32,987 nucleotides of DNA from Candidatus Bathyarchaeota archaeon (lineage in GTDB: Archaea > Thermoproteota > Bathyarchaeia > TCS64): assembly GCA_017883585.1 (NCBI GenBank), contig JADGNG010000012.1:1-32987 (forward strand), given 5' to 3'. Within the stretch, counting starts at the first letter, position 1. Every line of letters begins with the position of its first letter. Under the pieces are notes generated by a model. The model did no database searches. It saw only the letters and a list, made by a program, of their open reading frames with translations, and was not told the origin of the DNA. Made by a program: the position numbers and the translations under genes. Positions 1 to 6,955 of the stretch are shown here, piece by piece.

Positions 1-310
1 CCAACCGCTTTGTCCAACCGGCTCTAAGGGGGAGTATGAGTCCTGCCATTACTCCGAGCACGTTCAATGCCGTGCACTCGCGCACGATCGAGACGTTAAC
101 AATATGCTGCCCAGCCAGGGTGAGGGTTGTTTCACCATCAAGCTGCCCCCAACTGGCGGCGAGGCTGAAGGCTGATAGCGCCCAAGCGGATGTCTCCGCC
201 GTCAGCGCCTCCACGAGCCCCGAGGGGACAAGATAGAAGACAAGGAGAATGGCTGAGAAGGATGCCGCGTAGAGTGCTATGTACCTCAGCGACGGCTCCG
301 CGGCTGCCAT
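1..310 (-). CDS. Archaeosortase/exosortase-family protein, N-terminal part (runs off the left edge)
   Basis: This gene is absent from the ORF track because it has no stop inside the window. The frame runs from an ATG at 310, with an in-frame TGA 15 bases upstream, to base 1: about 103 residues. A membrane helix covers roughly residues 9-29 and another about 40-52. The stretch SIVRECTALNVLGVMAG, with Cys at residue 79 followed by a helix and PLRAGWTKRL, matches the catalytic-Cys region of exosortases and archaeosortases. These are polytopic transpeptidase-like enzymes that cleave C-terminal sorting signals of surface proteins; the later catalytic Arg and His would lie outside the window. A TATA box 23-30 bases upstream suggests a leaderless transcript. 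No protein in the window shows an obvious C-terminal sorting signal. The exact subfamily cannot be assigned from half a protein. Confidence 0.72.
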   Translation of the reverse strand, partial: MAAAEPSLRYIALYAASFSAILLVFYLVPSGLVEALTAETSAWALSAFSLAASWGQLDGETTLTLAGQHIVNVSIVRECTALNVLGVMAGLILPLRAGWTKRL

Positions 311-332
311 GGTGTTTGTTCCCGATCACCAG

Positions 333-340
333 CATAAAAA
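333..340 (-). promoter_or_regulatory. TATA box for the archaeosortase-like gene
   Basis: TTTTTATG on the minus strand lies 23-30 bases upstream of the ATG at 310, the spacing expected for a leaderless archaeal transcript. Bases 311-494 hold no convincing gene. Confidence 0.5.
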
Positions 341-494
341 GGGTGGGCCTAACATCTCCTGCCCAGGACAAGGAACGCGGCGCGCGCGTGGTCGCCGCCG
401 GGACCGTGAGGGTGAGGAGCATTAGGATAAGGGGTAGGCCGTTTTTAGTGCCCACGCCCTGCCCTTGGGAGCGTGTTATTTGATTTTGCATATA

Positions 495-1892
495 TTAGGG
501 TTGGGGGTCCGGCGGGTGGCGTGTGTGCCAGTCGGTTAACCCCTGATAGGCACGTGCGATGGCTAGGATCGTGTTCTCACCGTATGGCTTGCCCATGAAC
601 TGGATGCCAGTCGGGAGGCCGGCGTCGGTGAAGCCGTCTGGGACGCTTACGGCGGGGAGGCCGCACCCGTTGCCCACGGCGCCCATCACGTCCTTGGTGG
701 TTCCGGGGGCGACCTTCCTGAACTCCTCGCCGATGGGTGTGGCGGGTTTCTTGCCGCTCGGGGCCACGAGGGTGTCGTACGGTTCCATCGCCTGCGTGAC
801 TGCACTCATCATCTTACCTCGGAGGCGCATGGCCCTGAGGTAGTCTGTGGCTAGTAGGGCTGTCCTCGCGTATGCCCCCCAGTGGTCCTCGGGTGCGGTA
901 AGCTCCTGCACGGTGCCTGATTCAACTACGTCCTCGAAAGCGCTCGCGGCCTCGGCGTTCAGGATAGTTCGGGTGATCGCCTCATAAGGCAGGTCGGGTA
1001 GCTCAACCTCTTCGACGTCCGCGTACCCGCGTATAGTCTTGAGGGCTTTCTCGAAATTGTCCCTGACCCCCGGGTTGGCATCATCAGCGACTCCGGTTAG
1101 GACGGCGAGGCGTGGCCTACGCCTCGGGGGGCTGGAGTTGTAATGCCAGGGCTTCTGGATGGTCGTGGGATCGTCGGGGTCGGGTCCGGCGAGGGCCTGT
1201 AGGATTGTACCACAGTCGTCTGCGGTCTGGGCGAGGGGGCCGAGTTTGTCAAGAGTCCAGCACAGTGCCATGGCCCCGTGACGGCTAACGCGCCCGTATG
1301 TCGGGCGGAGGCCTGAGACACCGCAATTGTTTGCGGGGCTGAGAATGCTTCCCCAGGTCTCGCTACCGATGGCGAAGGGTAGGAGGCCCGCGGCAACTGA
1401 GGCGCCTGAGCCACTCGATGATCCGCCAGTCCACATGTCGGGGTTCCAGGGGTTGCGGGGCGGGCCGGTGAGGCATGCGTTTGGTTGGCGGTAGCCCATT
1501 CCCCCAGCGAACTCGATCATGGCGAGCTTCCCGCAGAGGACGGCGCCCGCGTCGCGGAGCTTGACCACGGCCGTGGCGTCTGTGCCGATGATCCTGTTTC
1601 GGAAGGGCTCGGCGCCCCATGTGGTGGGTATGCCCTTTGTCGAGAGGAGGTCCTTGGCTCCCCACGGGACGCCGTGGAGAGGGCTGCGGTAGTTGCCCTC
1701 CTCGATCTCCTTCTCGGCCTTGCGCGCCTGTTTGAGGGCAAGACTTCGAGTTGTGGTGACGACGGCGTTTAGGCGGGGGCCGATGGTTTCGAGACGATCG
1801 AGGAAGGTCTCGGTGAGCTCGACAGGGGAGACCCTGCCCCGTCTGATGTGTTTGGATAGTTCCGAGATGGGTGTGTGAATGGGGGACTTCAT
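495..1892 (-). CDS. Amidase (amidase-signature family)
   Basis: A 465-residue amidase-signature enzyme expected to hydrolyse a carboxamide to acid plus ammonia in the cytoplasm. The Ser-cisSer-Lys triad is visible: Lys80 (GAKDLL), a Ser-rich glycine loop GGSSSGSG (Ser158) and the nucleophile Ser182 in GSETWGSILSPA. Family members commonly read GSDTGGS here, so Glu-Thr-Trp before Gly-Ser marks a subgroup. It resembles GatA subunits, but no GatB/C partner is present, so a free-standing amidase is likelier; the substrate is unknown. Its ATG overlaps the stop of the upstream 67-aa gene by four bases (ATGA), implying coupled translation. Together with the ammonium transporters further along, it fits nitrogen scavenging, which is an inference. 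Confidence 0.88.
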   Translation of the reverse strand: MKSPIHTPISELSKHIRRGRVSPVELTETFLDRLETIGPRLNAVVTTTRSLALKQARKAEKEIEEGNYRSPLHGVPWGAKDLLSTKGIPTTWGAEPFRNRIIGTDATAVVKLRDAGAVLCGKLAMIEFAGGMGYRQPNACLTGPPRNPWNPDMWTGGSSSGSGASVAAGLLPFAIGSETWGSILSPANNCGVSGLRPTYGRVSRHGAMALCWTLDKLGPLAQTADDCGTILQALAGPDPDDPTTIQKPWHYNSSPPRRRPRLAVLTGVADDANPGVRDNFEKALKTIRGYADVEEVELPDLPYEAITRTILNAEAASAFEDVVESGTVQELTAPEDHWGAYARTALLATDYLRAMRLRGKMMSAVTQAMEPYDTLVAPSGKKPATPIGEEFRKVAPGTTKDVMGAVGNGCGLPAVSVPDGFTDAGLPTGIQFMGKPYGENTILAIARAYQGLTDWHTRHPPDPQP

Positions 1893-2092
1893 TCTGGCTC
1901 ACCGCTGGGCTTGAAGGACGGGTTGGGTTCGTCCCCGTTTTCGAGCTTGATGGCGTGCATCGCCTTGGCCGAGTCGAGGATGGCGTCGAGTCCCTTACGG
2001 ATCTCCTCAAGCTCCTCGGGGGTGCAGCGGTCTCCGTATCTTGCCTCGACGAGGCTGTAGAGTATCTCTGCCTCGCGCTTGGTCTGGGTCAT
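1889..2092 (-). CDS. Small acidic helical protein coupled to amidase
   Basis: A 67-residue protein, mostly charged amphipathic helix (EELEEIRKGLDAILDSAKAM), followed by a polar tail ending in SGEPE. No membrane segment or cysteine pair. It ends in an ATGA overlap with the amidase start, so the two form one translational unit. A TATA box 25-33 bases upstream of its ATG suggests a leaderless mRNA beginning at this gene. I do not recognise a named domain. A small subunit or stabiliser of the amidase, comparable in size to GatC, is a reasonable guess, but no clear GatC similarity can be claimed by eye. Confidence 0.75.
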   Translation of the reverse strand: MTQTKREAEILYSLVEARYGDRCTPEELEEIRKGLDAILDSAKAMHAIKLENGDEPNPSFKPSGEPE

Positions 2093-2116
2093 GGTCTCTT
2101 GATCGGGTGTCGCGGG

Positions 2117-2125
2117 GATAAAAGC
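2117..2125 (-). promoter_or_regulatory. TATA box for the 67-aa/amidase operon
   Basis: GCTTTTATC on the minus strand, 25-33 bases before the ATG at 2092. The gap 2093-2348 holds this promoter and no gene I can support. Confidence 0.55.
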
Positions 2126-2348
2126 TGGGGGCTTATAACGTGCCGCGCGATCTCAGCCAACTTCACCGTGCCGCTGGGAGGCACGTTCAAGGTATTCACA
2201 TTCGTCTTCACGACATCGAAGGTGGGGGAGCTGAAGCTGACGGGGTTGGGCGTCGGCAAAACGGTAACGGTCCTACCGCTTGAGCCATGATCCGCGCAAA
2301 TGGCGGAGCAATATGTCAAAAGAACAGATAATTATTGAAAAAAATATT

Positions 2349-4610
2349 TTAGATGGTGACGCGGTAGCGGTCCATTAACTCCTGGCGCTTACCCTCGTTC
2401 CATCCCGTCACGTCCGTGTAGTACCCCGTGATCCTGCTCCACCAACGCACGCTCTCCGAACCACACGACGGGCACGTCTTCAGCATACCCGCCGACGTGT
2501 GCTGGCACTTGCTGCACACCGTCAGGTCCTTCGTGTAGCTGAAGTAACCGATCTGGCTGTTCCTGCAGATACGCTGCGTGAGCTTGTAGAGTGCCTCCGG
2601 ATCGCTGCACGCTTCGCCGAGCCAGGCGTGGAAGATGTTGCCGCCGCTGAGTATGGGGAAGAACTTGTGCTCGATGTCGATCTTCGTCCCCAGCGGTATC
2701 TTCGCGCCGACGTAGGTGTGCGTGCCGTTGCTATAGTAGACGGGTAGGTCCCTCTTCCCCTTCAGCAGCGCCGCGGCCCCCTCCATGTCGCCCTTCACCG
2801 TGCCCACGGCGAACTTCTTGTAGGTGGGCGAGACGAGGTCGCTGATGGCGAAGGTCTGCGCCGTGGACTCGGCGGGTGTGCGGGCCAGCATTATCTTGAA
2901 CCCGTTCCTCATCTCGAGCCCCTTCCGGTACTTCTCCATATCCAGCAGGAGCCTGATGGCGAGGCGCACCGAGTCGGGGTCCTCGTGAAGCTGCTTACCC
3001 GTGAAGTGTTGCACCATCTCGTTGACGCCGACTACGCCGATGACGTTCACCAGCTCGCTGAAGTCGACCGCGGGTGGCCCAAGCTGCCCCGTATGGGGGT
3101 CCCTCGGCGTCTGCGTCGCGAATGGCACCATCTTGTTCGCGAGCGCTTTCTTCATCCAGTGCTGCTTCGTCTTGAAGACGTCCACCGCCATCCGCATGTT
3201 CTCCTGCGCTGCCTCGAGAAGCTTGTCGTAGTCGCCGTTGGCGCGGTAGGCCATCCTCGGCATGTTGAGGCTGACGACCTGCCAGCCACCCATGCTGAAG
3301 TGCTGCCCGCCCTCGAAGTACAGCTTCTCGTTGAAGTGAGGATCCGTCTCGGGCGTGTTCGCGAACTGGTACGCGCAGCACTGGTAGCAGCTGATGCCGT
3401 TGCCGTAGCCGCGGTATGTCGGGAGCATGTTGTCGAAGTAGGGCGCACCGAACTTGCCCACAGACTCGTGAACGAGCATCCAGAGGTCATCGTACTCCGG
3501 CTTGAAGAACTCGGGCGAGACGTAGTTCTCGTTCTTCGGGAAGTTGAACGGCTTGCCCCAGTAGTCCCCCTCGAGCGCCACCTCCGTGATGGCGCGGAAG
3601 AACATCTGAACCTCGTCCTCGTAACTGCCGTAGGTGTCCGGCCCGACGCGCCCCTTCATCACGACGGGGACGTCTCGCCAGATCTTCGGCACACCCATAG
3701 GCAACTGGATGTTGCTGAACACCAGCTGCCCACCGCGTGTGACGTAGGTCTGCGTAAGCTCGTAGAACATCATCTGGGCGAGCTGCTTCACCTTCTCGTA
3801 GGGGAGCCCCCTGAGGAATGGAGCGAGGAACATCGTGTAGTACATGAAGCCCTGCCCCCCGCTGAAGTTCGTCTGCCCCGCGGCCAACACCTTCACGCTG
3901 TGGAGGATGGCCACCTCAGGCTGCTTCGCCGGGCCAGCCACACTGCTACGGAAGCCCGAGCCATCCGGGATTAGGCCGTAGTAGAGGAAATAGCGGAGGT
4001 CCCAGTCCTGACAGAAGGGGCGACTGCCGAAGTACTCCAATGTGTGGATGTGGATGTCACCCTGATGGTGCGCCGTCGCCAGCGTCGGGTCCATCAGCAG
4101 AAGGTACTGCTCCTTGCTGAGCCTATCCGCCTTCTTCTTGTGCACCGTCTCCGGGTTCGGCTGAAGGTTCGCGTTCTCCTTCGCCTCAAATCCCGAGCCG
4201 GTGTCGATCTCGTAAGCGTCAACCACAGGCACACCGACACGAGTCAGGATGTTCCGGTATATCTGCAACTCGGGCATGTTCTCCGACTCGCTCCACTCAA
4301 GGAGAACGTTGTTCGTGATCTCCCTGATCATGGGGCCGGAGACGACCTTTGGCTTGATGAGCTTGATGCGCTTCTCGACCTCCTGGCTGAGCTTCTCTGC
4401 TCCCATGTTGCTCATGGGCTTTATCCCGAACATCGTCTCGGCTAGCTCCGTCTCACGGACAAGCTGGTCGACTATGCGCGCCTTGTTCCACTCCACGAGG
4501 TAGCCGTCGGTGGTGCGCACCATTGGCATGCCCTTGTAGAGGCGCTCAGACTTGTAAAACTGGTCTATGAACGTCTGCCCCTCGGAAATATCCCTACCCT
4601 TCTTTAACAT
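2349..4610 (-). CDS. nrdD: Anaerobic ribonucleoside-triphosphate reductase (class III)
   Basis: A 753-residue glycyl-radical enzyme reducing ribonucleoside triphosphates to deoxy forms without oxygen. Order of parts: an N-terminal ATP-cone from about residue 29 (VRTTDGYLVEWNKARIVDQL), the barrel core with a Cys-rich stretch ISCYQCCAYQF, and a C-terminal zinc site with two CxxC pairs (CSKC, CPSC). The radical loop RITGYY follows, with the radical glycine at residue 729, 25 residues from the end. The activase NrdG that installs the radical is not in the window. The start overlaps the end of the glutaredoxin-like gene by 17 bases, so the pair is co-transcribed. The divergent neighbour is a CARF-like regulator. 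Large GC-rich antisense ORFs across the gene are shadows. Confidence 0.96.
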   Translation of the reverse strand: MLKKGRDISEGQTFIDQFYKSERLYKGMPMVRTTDGYLVEWNKARIVDQLVRETELAETMFGIKPMSNMGAEKLSQEVEKRIKLIKPKVVSGPMIREITNNVLLEWSESENMPELQIYRNILTRVGVPVVDAYEIDTGSGFEAKENANLQPNPETVHKKKADRLSKEQYLLLMDPTLATAHHQGDIHIHTLEYFGSRPFCQDWDLRYFLYYGLIPDGSGFRSSVAGPAKQPEVAILHSVKVLAAGQTNFSGGQGFMYYTMFLAPFLRGLPYEKVKQLAQMMFYELTQTYVTRGGQLVFSNIQLPMGVPKIWRDVPVVMKGRVGPDTYGSYEDEVQMFFRAITEVALEGDYWGKPFNFPKNENYVSPEFFKPEYDDLWMLVHESVGKFGAPYFDNMLPTYRGYGNGISCYQCCAYQFANTPETDPHFNEKLYFEGGQHFSMGGWQVVSLNMPRMAYRANGDYDKLLEAAQENMRMAVDVFKTKQHWMKKALANKMVPFATQTPRDPHTGQLGPPAVDFSELVNVIGVVGVNEMVQHFTGKQLHEDPDSVRLAIRLLLDMEKYRKGLEMRNGFKIMLARTPAESTAQTFAISDLVSPTYKKFAVGTVKGDMEGAAALLKGKRDLPVYYSNGTHTYVGAKIPLGTKIDIEHKFFPILSGGNIFHAWLGEACSDPEALYKLTQRICRNSQIGYFSYTKDLTVCSKCQHTSAGMLKTCPSCGSESVRWWSRITGYYTDVTGWNEGKRQELMDRYRVTI

Positions 4611-4878
4611 TCAGCACATCCCTCACTACGCTCTCGCTCATCACCCCAGCGGGGAACATCTCCTCAGACGACGCGCAACGGTCCCCTACCTCAAGTATCG
4701 GTGGGTTACCGAACATGTTCCTCATGACGAACTCCGTCTGCGCTTCCGTGTCGAACCACTTCGCCTCGAATGCCAAGTGGCGCTCCTTCATCCATTCCTT
4801 CAGCTGCTCACACTTCTTACAATCCGGGAGGGAGTAGACCCTCGCGACGGAGTTCGATGCACTCATACCAAACATCAC
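4594..4878 (-). CDS. Glutaredoxin/NrdH-like redoxin
   Basis: A 94-residue thioredoxin-fold protein with the redox motif at Cys20-Cys23 (PDCKKC), and GNPPIL at the usual cis-proline position. It probably supplies electrons as a dithiol. Its 3' end overlaps nrdD, pointing to it as the reductant for this class III reductase; some NrdD lineages use NrdH-like redoxins instead of formate. The frame opens with GTG at 4878, ATG at 4875 or ATG at 4866. No Shine-Dalgarno decides between them. A CTTATATGG TATA-like box sits about 45-50 bases upstream of the first. Confidence 0.85.
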   Translation of the reverse strand: MMFGMSASNSVARVYSLPDCKKCEQLKEWMKERHLAFEAKWFDTEAQTEFVMRNMFGNPPILEVGDRCASSEEMFPAGVMSESVVRDVLNVKEG

Positions 4879-5006
4879 CGATGGAGACTGCTAAGCTTGA
4901 TGATGCATGCTCGACCCGCGCCATATAAGAACGTAATCTTGCAATTCATAATACTCCGAATAACGAATTTATTGGAACAATCTCTTTTAACTCATCCAAT
5001 ATAGGA

Positions 5007-5045
5007 TTGTCTCAATTAAATAGAATCATATAAATGTTGTCTCAA
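5007..5045. repeat. Direct repeat TTGTCTCAA, two copies 30 bases apart
   Basis: TTGTCTCAA occurs at 5007-5015 and again at 5037-5045, in the AT-rich gap between the divergent redoxin/nrdD operon and the CARF-like regulator. A spacing of about three helical turns places both copies on one DNA face, as expected for paired operator sites. The sequence shows the repeat; its use as an operator is inferred. Confidence 0.5.
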
Positions 5046-5058
5046 ATATCTGCAATAG

Positions 5059-5070
5059 TTTATATATTTA
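5059..5070 (+). promoter_or_regulatory. TATA box for the CARF-like regulator
   Basis: TTTATATATTTA lies about 50-60 bases before the ATG at 5120, predicting a short leader of about 30 bases. It lies directly downstream of the second TTGTCTCAA copy, so a protein bound there could block or help TBP. Confidence 0.5.
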
Positions 5071-5119
5071 GATATACGCAGTTACATTCCGTAAAGATTC
5101 GTAGAAAGCGGGCCTAAAC

Positions 5120-5917
5120 ATGACAATCATCGTCTGCCTCGTGGGCACACACTTCCGCCGCCCCTTCGACGGCATCCGCTACTGGAGCAAACACCATGGC
5201 ATAACCAAGCTCTACCTCCTATACAGCAACGCCAAGGCAACAGACGAGACCGCAGTCTTCAGCTACATGAGCCAGAAGAATGCGGAGGAGTTACGCAACA
5301 AGCTCGAGATCCTCGACCCAGAGCTCGTGGGCTTCGACCCGATGGACCACAGGAGCGCATTCAAGGCGATCTACGCCGTCGTTAGCAAGGCGAGGGCCAG
5401 CGGCGAGGAGGTACTCATCGATGTCACTAGCACGACCGACATCTCACAGGGTGTCGCCCTCACGGTCGCCTTGATGTTCAGAAACGCCCGCGTTTACAGC
5501 GTTCCACCCGAGAAATCGGCCTGGTATGTCACTGGAAAGGTTGGAGACCCCCAGTTCGAGAAGTGGTTCGAGAACGCTCGCAACCAATCAAGCAAGGAGC
5601 CCAAAGAGATACAGCTTCCCGGCTACCGCCTTGAGCCCAACACAAAGCACGAGGAGAAGGAGTGGGACCGCGAGAAGAAACTCCTCGTCCTCCTCCGTGA
5701 GAATGGCGGCGAGGCCGAGTCCATCAGCGACATTATCCGTTGGTTCGGCCACAAGGCGGCATCGAGCACCCTCCGAAACAAGTTTAGCCGTATAGTCACG
5801 AAGCTCGAGATGAAGGGGCTCATCGACGCCGAGAAGGGGAGCAAGATGAAGGTCATAAGCCTCACCGAGTTTGGCGAGATATTCGCCGAGGCACTCGCGG
5901 AGCAGAGCGCAGTATAA
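5120..5917 (+). CDS. CARF-like domain plus winged-helix transcription regulator
   Basis: 265 residues in two parts. Residues 1 to about 140 form a Rossmann-like domain: strand IIVCLVG, strand LYLLYS, then LIDVTSTTDISQGVALTVAL and NARVYSVP, the order and ligand-loop style of CARF domains in Csa3-type and DUF6293 (HFX_2341-type) regulators. Residues from about 180 carry an HTH: LRENGGEAESISDIIRWFG, a basic recognition stretch, then KMKVISLTEFGEIF as the wing. CARF domains bind cyclic oligoadenylates or other nucleotides; this one's ligand is unknown. No CRISPR array or cas gene is in the window. Its divergent neighbour is the anaerobic ribonucleotide reductase operon, so control of dNTP synthesis is a plausible job. 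The start follows no strong Shine-Dalgarno. Confidence 0.75.
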   Translation: MTIIVCLVGTHFRRPFDGIRYWSKHHGITKLYLLYSNAKATDETAVFSYMSQKNAEELRNKLEILDPELVGFDPMDHRSAFKAIYAVVSKARASGEEVLIDVTSTTDISQGVALTVALMFRNARVYSVPPEKSAWYVTGKVGDPQFEKWFENARNQSSKEPKEIQLPGYRLEPNTKHEEKEWDREKKLLVLLRENGGEAESISDIIRWFGHKAASSTLRNKFSRIVTKLEMKGLIDAEKGSKMKVISLTEFGEIFAEALAEQSAV

Positions 5918-5960
5918 CGCCGATGCGCCTCGCCGTGCAACACTTTACAAGCACTAGTTA

Positions 5961-5995
5961 AAACCGGTGTCACCGAGGGGCGCTGTTTCCGGTTT
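5961..5995. terminator. Inverted repeat after the CARF-like gene
   Basis: AAACCGG at 5961-5967 and CCGGTTT at 5989-5995 form a 7-bp stem with a 21-base loop just downstream of the regulator's stop. It could be a transcript end or a regulatory site; there is no strong U-tract. Confidence 0.25.
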
Positions 5996-6033
5996 ACCTC
6001 AACATCTCGCCGATCCAGTCCCGTTGATACAAG

Positions 6034-6048
6034 TAATATGTGATATTA
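6034..6048. promoter_or_regulatory. Perfect palindrome TAATAT-GTG-ATATTA
   Basis: A 6-3-6 inverted repeat, about 130 bases upstream of the TTG start at 6179. The gap 5918-6178 otherwise holds only this site, the repeat at 5961 and AT-rich promoter-like sequence (TTTTTAAAC near 6130). Confidence 0.3.
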
Positions 6049-6178
6049 TTATTCGGATTACGTATTAGGCGGAACCATTCAGTCAAGACGGAAGATAATC
6101 GCCCTTGAAAGCGCCTGCCTTTAGCTAAGTTTTTAAACCAATCGCCCCGAGGCTACCATAAGAATCGAGGGATAATGC

Positions 6179-6955
6179 TTGCTAGCTGAGGTAGTTCTTA
6201 CCCCATCAGAGGGGAAGAGGCTCATCGCCAAGGCGATAGCCCATATGGAGGTAGTCAAACTCGCCAAGGAGAACGGCACCGTCATCGTCGCCACCAGCAC
6301 GACGAACGCCTACGTTCTCGAGGAACTCCTAGGCAAGGAGATCAAGGAGAAAGGCATGTTCACCGCCGGCGTCGTCACGAAGGACGGGCTACAGATTACG
6401 GAGGCTAAGGGTCGCGGCGACCACACGGTCATCCAGAAGGGAAAGGTGAAGACTGTCAAGGTCCCCGAGCTCGGCGATATCCTCAAAGAGATGGGCCCGA
6501 GTGACATCTTCATCAAAGGCGCGAACGCCATCGACCCCTTCGGTCAGGCGGGCATCCTCCTCGGAGGAGTCGGCGGTGGCACCATCGGCGCTGCCTGGGG
6601 CTACCTAACCAGCAACGGAATAACCACCATCATCGCCGCGGGCCTCGAGAAGCTCGTCCCCATCAACCTCACCGACGCAGTCAACCGCATGGGTATCATG
6701 AAGGTAGACACCGCCCTCGACGTCAAGTGCGGCATGATGGTCATCGGGGGGTATATAATCACAGAGATGGAGTCCTTCAAGGAGCTCTTCGGCATCGACG
6801 TCGTCCCGATCGGCGGCGGCGGCATCGACGGCGCCGAGGGTGCCAAGATATTCCTCCTCGACGGCGACGACGACGCGGTGAAGGAAGCTGTCGCTATGGT
6901 CAAGTCCATACGCGGCGAGCCCAAGCTCACCACACGTACCATCAAGCAGAAGTAG
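6179..6955 (+). CDS. Conserved-looking protein of unknown function, glycine-rich
   Basis: A 258-residue soluble protein that I cannot name. Visible features: an N-terminal block with VIVATSTTNAYVLEELLG, a central glycine-rich stretch GILLGGVGGGTIGAAWG (about residues 125-141), a GLEKLVPINL segment, and late GGGGIDGAEGAKIFLLDGDDD. The alternating strands and glycine loops suggest an alpha/beta nucleotide- or cofactor-binding fold. The start is TTG at 6179, preceded by GAGGG at 6167-6171 with a 7-base spacer. The nearby ATG at 6175 is in another frame and stops after four codons. The 3' end overlaps the convergent glycosylase-like gene by 14 bases. Clean codon use and an uninterrupted frame support a real gene. 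Confidence 0.8.
   Translation: MLAEVVLTPSEGKRLIAKAIAHMEVVKLAKENGTVIVATSTTNAYVLEELLGKEIKEKGMFTAGVVTKDGLQITEAKGRGDHTVIQKGKVKTVKVPELGDILKEMGPSDIFIKGANAIDPFGQAGILLGGVGGGTIGAAWGYLTSNGITTIIAAGLEKLVPINLTDAVNRMGIMKVDTALDVKCGMMVIGGYIITEMESFKELFGIDVVPIGGGGIDGAEGAKIFLLDGDDDAVKEAVAMVKSIRGEPKLTTRTIKQK

Noticed and set aside
138-491. 117-aa minus ORF with a signal-peptide-like stretch LPLILMLLTLTVPAA
   Set aside because: It overlaps the archaeosortase-like gene in another frame and turns to low-quality sequence after about 45 residues.
2089-2319. 76-aa minus ORF and an opposite frame ending FKVFTFVFTTSKVGELKLTG at 2290
   Set aside because: Either could be a remnant of a beta-rich protein, but neither has a good start or a second supporting feature.
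2985-3974. 329-aa plus-strand ORF antisense to nrdD
   Set aside because: Leu/Val/Arg/His-rich shadow of a GC-rich gene; no domain, and nrdD on the other strand is certain.
5120-5917. CARF-like gene as evidence of a CRISPR-Cas locus
   Set aside because: No spacer-repeat array or cas gene is visible anywhere in the window.
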